A stretch of DNA of 64,000 bases from Mya arenaria (taxonomy: Eukaryota > Mollusca > Bivalvia > Myida > Myidae). The stretch's first letter is position 1, and each line of letters opens with the position of its first letter. A program made the position numbers and the translations under genes. Location of the stretch: positions 16,453,366 through 16,517,365 of the forward strand of contig NC_069130.1 of the NCBI RefSeq assembly GCF_026914265.1. Direction: 5' to 3'. Under the pieces are notes generated by a model. That model was not told the DNA's origin. It was given only the letters and a program-made list of their open reading frames with translations, and ran no database searches. This document shows, one piece after another, positions 39,401 through 51,593 of the stretch.

Positions 39401-42400
39401 TTGTCCACAAATGCCTGTGTCTTGGGTACCTTGTTCATATATGCCTGTGCCCTTGGTACTTTGTTCATATATGATTGTGTCTTGTGTACTTTGTTCCTAT
39501 TTGCTTGTGCCTTGGGTACTTTGTTCATATATAAGTTTGCCTTGGGCACTTTGTTCCTATATGCTTATGCCTTGCTTGGGTACTTTGTTCTTATATGCTT
39601 GTGCCTTTGGTATTGTGTTCATATATGGTTGTGCTTTGGGTACTTTGTTCCAATATGGTCGTGTCTTGGGTACTTAGTTCCTAATAGCTTGTGTTTGCTG
39701 TACTTTGTTCTTATATGCTTGTGCCTTGGGTACTTTGTTCCTATATGCTTGTGTCTTGGGTACCTTGTTCCAATATGATTGTGCCTTGGGTTCCTTGTTG
39801 ATATATGGTTGTGCCTTGGGTATTTTTTTCTTATACGCTTGTGCCTTTGGTACTTTGTTTCTATATGAGTGTGCCTTGGTTAATTTGTTCTTATATGCTT
39901 GTGCCTTTGGTACTTTGTTTCTATATACCTGTGCCCTTCGTGCTCTGTTCATATATGAGTGTGCCTTGGTTAATTTGTTCTTATATGCTTGTGCCTTTGG
40001 TACTTTGTTTCTATATACCTATGCCCTTCGTACTTTGTTCATATATGATTGTGTCTTGTGTACTTTGATCCTATATGCTTGTGCCTTGGGTACCTTGTTC
40101 CTATATGCTTGTGCTTTTGGTAATTTGTTTCTATATGATTGTGTCTTGGGTACCTTGTTTCTATCTGGTTGTGCCTTTGGTAGTTTGTTTCTATATGCTT
40201 GTGCCTTGGGTACTTTGTTCCTATATACTTGTGTTTTGGGTACTTGTTCATATATGTTTATGGCTTGTGTTCTTTGTTACTTTATGCTTGTGCCTTTGGT
40301 ACTTTGTTGCAATACTATGTCCGAATGTGCTTTGCTAGTGTGTACTTGATCACCCTGCGCTTATTATTTATGTTTTACTCCTTTGAGTATGCCTTGAGTT
40401 CTTTATGTGTATGTATTTGTGAATTGTGTACTGTATGCTTGTTTCTTGTGAACAGTGTCTCATAGTGATTGAACATTAAGTCACCATGTGAAAGTGCCTT
40501 GTAACTATCCTTTTATGCTTGTGTATTGTGTTCTTCGTTCAAACGTCCCTTTACCTACAAGTGTCTTTGTCTTATGGACTTTTTTCCACATGTGCTTGTG
40601 CCTAGGTTACTTTGTCCGTATGAATTAGAGTATTCAGCGATTTTCTCCTATATGTTTGCGCCTTTGTGTTTTCGACATGTGCTAGTGCCTTGTGTACCTT
40701 TTTCGCAACTCTTACCTTGAACATTTTGTCCCTATGCCATTGAGATTTGTGCATTTTCACAGTATGTTATTGCACCGTGTGTAGTAAGTGTACTATAGTA
40801 ATTTGTTTAATTAATTAGCCCTCACTGGTGGGGGGAGTACTTAGATTCAGTATCATATTCAATTACATTTATGTAAAGGTTCCATGTTAAAAAAAAAAAC
40901 ATGCACCAAAGACTATAAATTTTGGTTAAAAGAGGCTTAAATTCACCCTATCTGTGGGAGGACACACAGACCTCCCAGGCCTACTTTTGGGATATTCCCT
41001 GATACTTAAATCAATTTCTACACCCCTGAATGTATTTGTTCCTTGTGTACTTTGTCCCTATGTATTTGTTCCTTGTGTACTTTGTCTCAATATATTTGGG
41101 CATTGTGTACTTTGTCCCGATGTATTTGTGCCTCGTGTACTTTGTCCCTATGTGTTGTGCCTTGTTTGCTTTGTCCCTATGTGTTTGTGCCTTGTGTACT
41201 TTGTCCCTATGCAATTCTACCTTGTGTTATTGTCCCTAAGTGTTGTGCCTTGTGTACTTTGTCCCTGTGAATTTGTGCCTTGTGTACTTTGTCCCTATGT
41301 TTTTGTTCCTTGCGTTTGACCCTACGTTATAATGCCTGGTGTACTTTGTCCCTATGTGTAACTGCCTTGTGTACTTTGTCCCAATGTGTTTTGTCTTTGT
41401 GCCTTGTGTTCTTGATCCCTATGTATTTGTGCCATGTGTAATTTGTCCCTATGTAATTGTGCCTTGTGTACTTTGTCCCTATGTATTTCTGTCTTATGTA
41501 CTTTGTCCCTATGCATTTGTGTCTTGTGTTCTTTTTCCGTATGTATTTGTTCATTGTGTACTTTGTCCCTATGTATTTGTGTCTTATGTTCTTTGTCCCT
41601 ATGTGTCTGGTTATTTTGTCCCTATGTGTTAATTTCGTGTGTCCTTTGTCTCTATGTGATGTGCCTTGTGTGCTTTGTCCTTATATGTTTGTGCCTTGTG
41701 TTCTTTGTCCCTATGTAATTGTACCTTGTGTTTTTGTCCCTATGTGTTGTGTCTTGTGTACTTTGTCCATATGCATTTGTGCCTTGTGTACTTTGTCCCT
41801 ATGTATTTGTTCCTTGTGTACTTGTTCCCTATGTGTTAATGCCTTGTGTACTTTGTCCCTATGTTTTGTGCCATGTGTACTTTGTCCCTATGTGTTTGTG
41901 TCTTGTGTACTTTGTCCCTATGTGTTTGTGACTTGTGTAGTTTGACCCTGTGTGTTAAAGCCTTTTGTATCTTGCCCCTTGTATTTTTGCCCTTGTATAC
42001 TTTGTTCCTTTGTACACATGCCTTGCGTACTTTGTCCCTATGTATTTGTGCCTTGTGTATTTTGTCCCTATGTATTTGTGCCTTGTGTACGTTGTCCCTA
42101 TGTATTAATGCCTTGTGTACTTTTTCCCTATGTGTTTGTGTCTTGTGTACTTTGTCCCTATGTGTTTATGCCTTATGTACTTTGTCCCTATGTGTTTGTG
42201 TCTTGTGTACCTTGCACCTTTGTATTTGTGCCCTTGTATACTTTGTTCCTTTGTACACATGCCTTGCGTACTTTGTCCCTATGTATTTGTGCCTTGTGTA
42301 TTTTGTCCCTATGTATCTGTGCCTTGTGTACTTTGTCCCTATGTATTAATGTCTTGTGTACTTTTTCACGATTTGTTTGTGCCTTGAGTACTTGGTTCCT

Positions 42401-43026
42401 ATATATTCGTGCCCTTGGTACTTTTCAACTATGTGTTTGTGTCTTGTGAACTATGTCCCTATTTTTTATGCCGTGTATATTTTGTCCCTTTGCTTGTGTA
42501 CTTTTCCCCGATGTGTATTTGACTTGTGTACGGTGTCACTATATCGTTGTTTCTTTTGTAATTTGTACCTATGCTTTGGAGTAAAATTGAACTAGGCTTA
42601 AACCTTTAATTGTCGAGGGTATTACTTGTTAGTTTATGCCTATTGCATAAATGCGATTCTTTAAGGTTACAGTAAATAAACAACTTGTGATTCATCATAC
42701 CCAATGATGACCTAAATACAACGTTTTCAGAAAATATGAAACAAGGAAGATAACGATGATTCATTTTGATTCTTTAAACTTACCAAAGTTAATCTTAAGA
42801 AATGTATATAAAAATGCTGTTATAAAGCTTTGGGACTGAAAGATATATATGTTGTATTTCAAGAACATCTGATTTTAAAAATGTCAAGCTTAACATACTT
42901 AAATAACGGTTATATTGAAAGTAAAACAAGGTTAAACAATCATGAAAACATAAACAAACCTGAGAAACCAATCATGCTGAAGGTCATAAAACCGACAAAA
43001 ATGCTTTTAATTCCATGAATTTTCAT
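36476..43026 (-). CDS. Gene B: paralog of gene A, four exons
   Basis: This is the same unknown family as gene A. Exons are 43026-42960, 37995-37857, 37209-37049 and 36765-36476, with correct phases and GT-AG borders. The total is 657 bases, or 218 residues. Exons 1, 3 and 4 have exactly the lengths of gene A (67, 161 and 290 bases); exon 2 is two codons longer. The signal peptide, MKIHGIKSIFVGFMTF and onward, differs from A at one residue. Exons 2-4 are far less alike, although all nine cysteines align and blocks such as CVLHMR and CxVRCL are kept. Exon 4 has hydrophobic segments beginning IGGSLALICLVLFCLTAV, and the protein ends HYCNCC. Intron 1 contains minisatellite array 2. No stop or frameshift is seen. 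Confidence 0.78.
38210..40790 (+). repeat. 30-bp minisatellite array 2, subfamily B
   Basis: The unit is close to CTTGGGTACTTTGTTCCTAT followed by ATGCTTGTGT, 30 bases long, with about 48 regular copies between 38.87 and 40.31 kb and degenerate flanks. It differs from array 1 at consistent positions (GGGTAC versus GTGTAC, TTCC versus TCCC). Frames up to 390 codons on the plus strand and 170 on the minus strand follow from the stop-free 30-base period. Confidence 0.92.
40905..41035. repeat. Higher-order satellite spacer, gene B copy
   Basis: This spacer shares GGTTAAAAGAGGCTTAAATT and GGGAGGACACACAGACC with the array 1 spacers, but lacks the GGGGCGTTGCCCCC hairpin portion. Confidence 0.75.
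41036..42565 (+). repeat. 30-bp minisatellite array 2, subfamily A
   Basis: This has the same 30-base unit as array 1 and ends in the same irregular units before the unique sequence that precedes exon 1 of gene B. It is the counterpart of 23.29-24.49 kb. Confidence 0.92.
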
Positions 43027-43844
43027 TGTTTGTTAATTTTCACACCTATTGAAAATATAAACCAAGCTCTATGTTTATTTTCAACTTTTGATATTCGAAG
43101 TTTAAAACTGAACTGAATATATCCTTGACAGATAAACAAAGTTAACCGAGCAGACAATCCACTAAAAAAACTAACAAAAAGTAATTAGAGCCATAAAACC
43201 TTATTTGCACGAAAACGACTGGATTATGATATTCAGCAGTCTCATAAATAGAATGCAATTGATTGTATTGAACATAGAGACATATGTTACCACACCGACG
43301 CCAATATTTATGTGAAAAAAACTACAGAAACAAACTCAGTAGCCAAAAGTTTAAACATACACCCCGTTTAATTTCGACCGAGCCTCGAATGATTCCAGCA
43401 GAAAAAGATTGTTGACTCGTTCGAAAAATAACCAATGCTAGTTTAGATTGTAGTGTAGTAAAATATGTCATTTACACCGTGAAAATGTGTCTTTGTTATT
43501 CTCAATAAAAGTATAAACAGTATTACAATACATTGGCATCAACGTATGACAAATGTCAAGTTTAAAAAACAAATTTTGTTATTTATTAAACCTTTTAGAA
43601 ATATACATAGGTGTATGAAATGAAACCCAGATCTACATTTATTGAATCGTTAATATTATTAACGATTCTACAAAGTAAATAAATATTACTAAACCTATTA
43701 ATTCTGAATGAATAATATATACTATCGATAATCTACTTCGAAAGGACAAGATACCAGATGGTGTCGCGAACATCGGAATTAGATATTTTACTATGTTTGT
43801 CATATTTAACCAGATTAACTATTTAATAACTATACCTATAAGAT

Positions 43845-43936
43845 ATTTTGACTCCTTATTTTGACTCCTGATTTTGACTCCTAATTTTGACACCTGTTTT
43901 ACACCTGATTTTTACTCCTGATTTACTCCTGATATT
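43845..43936 (+). repeat. Short minisatellite TTTTGACTCCTGA (copy 2)
   Basis: This is the counterpart of the array at 26172-26262, with the same imperfect 11-14 base units. Confidence 0.8.
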
Positions 43937-44230
43937 CTTCCCGCTGTTACAGTATTCCGTGCGTCTCGATTTGTCATTGTCGGCTGCAGTGTATATTAAT
44001 GAGACAAAGCAATAAGGACCACAGAGTTTTCAGAGTTCAGTTGGGAGAAAGGTTTCTTTTATGAATCATAATATTCCGAAACTTACAATTAGTTAAATGT
44101 ATATGTTTAGAATTGATGATAATTATTATTGTATGTATTTAGATAATTTTATCAATATAATGAATAGTAAAAGTTAGAAAGTTATAATGTGCTCTTTATT
44201 TCTAAAAAAGTTAGGTATCTTAATCACGGT

Positions 44231-47200
44231 TACGTGACTTATTTGGTAAAGTGCACGGCAACAAATGTCAACAAGTCTCGATTCAGGTAAGGTTTTTAGA
44301 GATAACTTTCTAAATATTTTGAGAATTTTTGTGAAATAAAGACCATAAACCCCGCATTTAAAAGCTCTATCCACGGTAATAAAGAACTTTCTCTAATATC
44401 CTAAAGTTTTCCTGAGAATCTTGACCAACTGATTTCTCAGAGTTGAAATCTAAGGCAAAGTACACGGCTTTTGACAAATATATCGCTTTACTTCATGTTA
44501 GCCGTAAATAATTCATACACAAATCTTATTTTAAGCACATTTTATGTATTTTAAAGTTTTCAGCGTGTATTATTGAACTTCTTATAGTTATTTCAAAGTC
44601 GAAAATGAACTAAAACCAAATTGATAAAGTACACGGACATTTTAGGTTTGATAAAGTTCACGGTCGTTTACAACCTTCAGTGTATATACTCATTATTTCA
44701 CTGACTGGTGCTAAAGCGAGTTATTATACATTTATTTAGTATTTCTATTCTTCAAATTCATTATTGAAAATTGCTCCATGTTTGAAAAGACGCATTGTAA
44801 TGGAGTGGCAATGGAAGAATGAACGCGTTTTAACAGTTAGACCGACGGAGTCGCCTAAATGATGGGCTCATTTTCATGAATCATGGAAACATGTATTATC
44901 ACACTAAAATTCAGTCCCGTATTTTAACAATATATTCGCAATTGACATATAAAGGGCTTGAAGTTTTTGTAAAAGGTGTTCCACTTCTTTTTCGTATCGT
45001 ATATGTAAAACGTGTTTGTATTCATTATACATGGTAAACAGTAACACATAACTGCTTAATAACTCTTCATTTTGTCAATTTTGAGAAAGAAAAGTATTCT
45101 TGTACTTTTAATGTCTTATGTCTTGCTAGCTGATTTGATAGGCTTATGATTTTGTGACATTTGTTTCATTTCAGAATATGAAGACTCCGACTTGAATGCG
45201 GAATGGCATTTCAAAATAAAAAAACAACATCTAGTAGACCACGATAGAAGGCGTTCTGGTCAATTGCCATCGTTTTTGTGGGAGTGTTTTCACAGACGCA
45301 GGTTAGTTTTTGGCTTTATTATTTTTCGCAGAGAAATAAGAATATACTAACAGTTATACTTTTATTATGACTCCCCTCGTGTAGAGGTTAAGATGTGCCG
45401 TCGTCTGACTTTGTTTTCAACGTTTTTTAGGGGTTGCGTTTTTCACATAACAATGTGGTCCGTGTTTCAGTGGACAGGGTCGTTTAGTTTTATGATGCTA
45501 ATTACACAATTAAACACTCATTGCGTGGCAGTAATATAGTGTTTCTTATCAATTATATTCAAGTACTGACATTGCCAGCATTTCTCGCTAACTTTTGACA
45601 GTACATGTCTTTTAATAGGTGTAGCAATCACGGCGAGACAAAGTTGCACGTTTGCAAATATTGTGGCAAAACTGCTCTTGCAAGACTTGAAGATACACGA
45701 AAGACGCGAAAGCGGCCAATTGAAGCTGTGGAATGACACGTCACAAATGTCTACAGTGTCGCTCAGCATTCAAGTTCAAATCTGGACTTATCAGGCACGT
45801 TAAGGCGAAAAACACCTAATCAGGACACATTGAAATATCACAATGGTCTAGTAAGAAGTGCATTCCAGTATGTTGCCGAGTTAAAATAATGTTTTGATGA
45901 GTTTAACATTTTATTAAGATAAATAGCAAAACGTTCTGTTACCAAAAGGTCCTCTTTTAAAATGTTCGTTTGTCTTACAGTACTGAAAAAATTGCTGTGT
46001 AAAATTAGTATGAAAACGGATTGAGCATAAAACATTTTCACAAGGTTTAGAGATGCATTGTTGTCATTTTCCCATTGATGTCCTATAAACTCTTAACTGC
46101 ATGTATCTTATATAATTCAGAAAGCTTTGAAACACAATTATTTTGTAATCACATTTCAGCCTTTAGTCTAGAACATTCTAATGTTCTATGCTCAGCTCTT
46201 ATCTAGATGTTCAAGTCTTAGTCCTAGCCTGTCAGTTGGTAATATAGTGCGCTCTCATTCCTCCTTGCTGTTTCTCATCTAACTCCGAGCCTCCATCTTT
46301 ACAATGAGTTCCTGTCTGTATTGTTCGAATGACCGCAGTTTTACTGATGTAGATCAGATAATATTTGTTCAAACTGAACCATATAAAAGATTCAGCCTTA
46401 CCTTAAAGGTATGAACAATATGCTTTAAATGTGGAAATATATATAAACTAATTGTGATGTGCGTATTTTATTGTTTTATATCACATCAAAATAGGAACAT
46501 TCATGAAATTTATAATCACCACAAACGGGCCGCTTACTGGATGTTTTATTCGCCGTCAGTCCAGATTATAATTTATAAGTAAAACTATCTGATTTTTGAA
46601 GAAGTGTATGTATAATTCTGAATTGATCTGCATATTTAAAAGTAATCGAACTTATAATGGCAGACTTTCTCTTAAATTATCCCATAGACTATCTTTCAAC
46701 TCCTCATTAAATATGATTACTAAATATTTAGTTATTTAGGTGTGCGTTATAATCTTATACAAAATTTATTGATACAACTTAAATAAACACTAAACACTAT
46801 ACATTCTGACTTCACGAAAAGAAAATGCTTATATAACTATTAGATTGTAAACCGCACTTTACTTTCAAACATAAACTAAAATGACCGTGTACTTTATCAT
46901 CCTAAAATGTCCGTGTACTTAATCAATTTGGTTTTAGTTCATTTTTACCTTTGAAATAACTAGAAGTTAAACATTACACGCTGAAGACTATAAAATACAT
47001 AAAATTTGCTTAAAATAAGATTTGTGTATGAATTATTTACGGCTAACATGAAGTAAATCGATAGATTTGTCAAAAGCCGTGTACTAAATCATAAGCCTAT
47101 CAAATCAGCTAGCAATCAAAGACATTAAAAGTACAAGAACACTTTTCTTTCTCAAAATTGACAAAATGAAGAGTTATTAAGCAGCTATGTGTTACTGTTT

Positions 47201-47998
47201 ACCATGTATAATGAATACAAACACGTTTTACATATACGATACGAAAAAGAAGTGGAACACCCTTTACAAAAACTTCAAGCCCTTTATATGTCAATTGCGA
47301 ATATATTGTTAAAATACGGGAATGAATTTTAGTGTGATAATACATGTTTCCATGATTCATGAAAATGAGCCCATCATTTAGGCGACTCCGTCGGTCTAAC
47401 TGTTAAAACGCGTTCATTCTTCCATTGCCACTCCATTACAATGCGTCTTTTCAAACATGGAGCAATGTTTAATAATGAATTTGAAGAATAGAAATACTAA
47501 ATAAATGTATAATAACTCGTTTTAGCACCAGTCAGTGAAATAATGAGTATATACACTGAAGGTTGTAAACGACCGTGAACTTTATCAAACCTAAAATGTC
47601 CGTGTACTTTATCAATTTGGTTTTAGTTCATTTTCGACTTTGAAATAACTATAAGAAGTTCAATAATACACGCTGAAAACTTTAAAATACATAAAATGTG
47701 CTTAAAATAAGATTTGTGTATGAATTATTTACGGCTAACATGAAGTAAAGCGATAGATTTGTCAAAAGCCGTGTACTTTGCCTTAGATTTCAACTCTGAG
47801 AAATCAGTTGGTCTCAGGAAAACTTTAGGATATTAGAGAAAGTTCTTTATTACCGTGGATAGAGCTTTTAAATGCGGGGTTTATGGTCTTTATTTCACAA
47901 AAATTCTCAAAATATTAAGAAAGTTATCTCTAAAAACCTTACCTGAATCGAGACTTGTTGACATTTGTTGCCGTGCACTTTACCAAATAAGTCACGTG
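44231..47998. mobile_element. Large inverted-repeat structure of about 3.8 kb
   Basis: The left arm (about 44231-45155) and right arm (about 47087-47998) are near-perfect inverted copies of about 0.9 kb, and weaker similarity extends outward on both sides. Just inside the right arm a further 0.2 kb piece of the arm is repeated (46880-47085). The motif AAAGTACACGG or a one-base variant recurs about ten times through the arms. The 1.9 kb centre contains zinc-finger exon remnants. This could be a DNA transposon with long inverted ends and repeated transposase-binding sites, but no transposase is recognised and no clear target duplication is seen. Confidence 0.6.
45175..45819 (+). pseudogene. C2H2 zinc-finger gene remnant, two exons
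   Basis: Exon 45175-45301 follows TTTCAG and ends at GTTAGT. It encodes an acidic then basic segment starting EYEDSDLNAEWHF and ending WECFHRRR. It joins in phase to exon 45619-45819, which begins CSNHGETKLHVCKYCGK, the start of a C2H2 finger. A second finger, HKCLQCRSAFKFKSGLIRH, sits near the end, before a TAA at 45817. The region between them needs two frame changes, and the first finger lacks its second His, so the gene is decayed. It lies between the arms of the inverted repeat, which suggests it travelled with that element. Confidence 0.55.
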
Positions 47999-48998
47999 GG
48001 TTTTCAACCGTGTTAATGTGGCAAGAACTTCTAAAACAAATAGCTCAAAGGATTATCGACGAAAATAAATTTAAGCAAATGAAAGTAAAGTCCGCTACAG
48101 ATGATCCTAAATCGGCAAATACAGTATTATGTCATAACAAGCCTAGAACTGCTAATGCGAACTAGTAGTAGGCCTATGATACATCATTTAATATGACAGA
48201 AAATAACGCAAGAATCATGTTGCTGTCTCATCTGAATTTCCTCGTTTAACAAAACAGCGCATACTGGTTTCCCAGTGCTTTTATTACCTTTAATAGTATC
48301 ATTTATTTTGATATAAAGGTCTTACGTGTGAAGATTGTTTGCTTATAAACAGAAAGTGGAATTCACTTAAACATAGTTTTTGTATATTAATGTATCAACA
48401 CATGGATACAAGATATAAAAGAGTATTTAAAAATGTCATAATTTGTCACGTATATCTATTTTAGCGCGAGTTAACAAAAAGTAAACTGGATCACATTGCC
48501 TAGTTTCTGTACCTGCGTAATTTAATAGTGCAAAAACTGAATGTCGTAAAATAAGCAAGTGTATAATATTTATAAATACTACGCCGATTAGTGAATGTTT
48601 ATAAAGTGCTGAAAATGTATCGGTTTTTTTCATATGTTATTATTAAATTAGACCTCGTTCAAAGTGTTTCAAATTATGTCAATAAATTAGTGGAAACTAA
48701 AATGACATTCCCAGTAGTCTGTCTTAAATCTAACACAACCTCCTGATAATGCAACTCAACTCAACTCCTTTATTGCATAAAACATATAAACATGCATATA
48801 GCAAGGCATATAAAGGCATGGAAGTATGCAGTATCTAAAAGTGTTCACATAAGAGAAAAATATTACTATGGATGGAAGTGAAATTCAATCCTAATTTTGC
48901 ATTGTAGATATACAGTTACTGACAGGTTATTTCAGAGGTTTCAGATAATTAATTGACACAAATTTGCTTTTTTGCTCATTTGTAATACTAGAGTTTAT

Positions 48999-49020
48999 AC
49001 ATATATATATATATATATAT
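48999..49020 (+). repeat. (AT)n microsatellite
   Basis: About eleven AT dinucleotides lie in a row. Confidence 0.9.
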
Positions 49021-49390
49021 GGGTCGCGGTGTGTTTATGTATCGACATCATTCACTATGCTAATGATGTGATGATGTCCTAAATTAAAAACAGAGTTTTC
49101 CTTATCTTTGATAGTTTTAACATATTAGGGCTGTTTTCTATTTGTAATGACTGTATATGGAGAATACATTCAATATAATGGATACAGAAAAAATAGTCCT
49201 ACACAATCTCATTTTTAAAGGATATATTCTACTTGAAACTTCTTCTGAAAAACTATAACGTCAGAGAATTAACTCTCGTGATATAATGATTTAATAACAG
49301 ATGCAGGGACAATCACGGAAATATTCCATCTTAACAATATCATGTTTAAAGGTACACGGATAGAGACCACACATATACATAATACATCAA

Positions 49391-49670
49391 ACAAGAGCCA
49401 TACTGCTTCAAGACAGCAAACATTACACAGTTACAATTTATCTTCATTGGTTACTGTTATGGCAACAGCCCTGGTACGGTCAGTAAAAAGCGATCGTAAC
49501 TACAGAAAGCCCTTTAGCTTTTAACATAGCCATACTGCTTCAAGACAGCATACATTACACAGTTCTCAATATATCTTCATTGGTAACTGTTATTGCAATC
49601 GCCCTGATACGGACAGGGTAAACATTAATTAACGATGGTAAATACAGAAACTGGCCCGATAGCTTTAAAT
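49391..49670 (+). repeat. Two-unit tandem repeat of about 140 bases
   Basis: Both units contain GCCATACTGCTTCAAGACAG, then ATTACACAGTT, TATCTTCATTGG, CCCTGnTACGG and a TACAGAAA block in the same order. The units have diverged by point changes and small indels. Confidence 0.7.
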
Positions 49671-51593
49671 AAAGTCACCATCCTGTTTAAACGTGCTAGC
49701 CGAATAAATACTAAATAAGATGCGTTATCCTACATTCCACAATTTGAGTCAGCTTTAAATTTTATAGAGTAAGGTATTAATTACAACATATTATCATATT
49801 TTCAATACCACACATTCTTAAAGTACTTATCACCGAAGTCTAACCAGACGGAATATATTAAAACATTACCTCATCGGTCTCCCCCGCACGGGATTTTTAT
49901 TATGACAAAATTCAAAGTTTAACATGGAATTCCTAAAACCTCATAAGGCTTACTGGGATTTTTCATGTAGAGTTATTTATAAAAATAGCTTGAAAAATTC
50001 CCTATATATTAGCTAGACTAGTAGGTGGTGGATTGAACGGGCGTTTATTTGATTTACTGAAATATTACAATATACCTGAATAATATATATGAAACGTTTC
50101 AACAATTTAGCAGCAAGGACTACACACTTTGTTTCTATAATATCAGTATCAGAGATGATTCGAACGGCACTGTTGTAAGTAGAGATTAGTGGGTTTTTTT
50201 CGTGCAATATCTATATCCTTGCTCATGTTAATTTTGTATTAGCAAAAGACATACCTTTTATGATTTCAATCAAATTTTCATGTACTTTTAAACAAGCTGA
50301 ATTTAGATTCTGTTTTCAAATGATGTACTAGGCATTCTTAGCCACATTTAAATGACGCAAAGTACACCATCTATTATTGCATTACATATAAAACCTATCA
50401 ACAATTTTTAAACTGGGATGGCATTCAATTTTGGTCTTAATTGGATCTTAAAACGGCGTAGCTAATCGGAATACTTGTTATTATAACTGACTAATAAAAG
50501 TGATGAAGTTAATGATATATGACATTAAGATTGAGTTAAATTGCATATTAAATACCAATTGATCTGAATCTAAGTTTTCCATTACAGAAGTCTGCCATTC
50601 GATCTAAAGATAATTAAATGAATTCAATATTTGTATCGACTATATTGTTTTACAATTGATAGATATTTCTTTCTAAGCTGTCTTGGAATGATCATTCAGT
50701 TTTCGATTTTATACTGCGACATATGTAGTTCAAACTAAAATAAGCATTCAAATTATTACAAGGTTTATTTGTCTATTTTGCGTAGGTATTTGATTAGCGT
50801 ACAAACAAATATAATTGGATTTTTAGCCCGCGCCGTTTATTTCGTTTGAACTATTAAGCTTCATGAATGTCACGTGACATGTGCTTTAGCACACGTGCAA
50901 TAAAAACGAATAAATTGTGTTTTTTTGTACAAATGTATCGTATACCTTTGGGACGATTGCGCGCATCCTATCGGATCATCTTGTTTATCCGCGTACATGT
51001 AGCTATACTCATGCATAAATTCAAACAATGACTGTATCCCATTTTGATGTTCACAACCTAATTCTGTCCAATATAACGTTACAATTTATCCGTGTACAAA
51101 ATATGTCCTAGTTTTAGATTATTATTTCAACTATAAATTTAAGACATGTTTATTTAATCATAGCACTGTTATGTGAGCAAGTTATCATGAGAATCACAAA
51201 TCATCTGATGTAAATATCAGTTTGTCACTAAAGTCATCTGCGTTTTTATGTTAATGTTAAATACCTTGAGCAAATATTTTGCAATACGAGCTACCCGGCA
51301 ATGTATATACAAATTTTCAGTTTTCAGTGGTTTGAATAACCCATTGAGATGTAAATTTCATAACACAGTGAACAGCGAGCATTCAGCTTGTTTTGTTATA
51401 AGATGAATGAGTTGACTTATATTTCAGGATACTTGTTACATGCACTGGAGCGGCAGTAAATGCGACTGGTGAGGATATTTTGTTTATATTAATTTTATGT
51501 TGCAGTAAAGAATTGTCAAAAAAACGACTGAAAATTATTCAATATGATTTGTTTTTACTAACTTCATTGCGTTTAATATTTAAAGATGATACT

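Larger units (their letters stand above)
47999..51585. other. Copy 2-specific and upstream DNA, no gene recognised
   Basis: Sequence up to about 50.83 kb has no counterpart in copy 1; the rest matches 27.04-27.77 kb upstream of galaxin copy 1. It includes an (AT)n run at about 49.0 kb and a two-unit tandem repeat near 49.5 kb. Short frames such as 47965-48165 have no domain. Confidence 0.5.

Noticed and set aside
38505-40349. 390-codon and 214-codon frames, and a 170-codon minus-strand frame
   Set aside because: These have the same cause: satellite subfamily B without stops in its unit. They sit in intron 1 of gene B.
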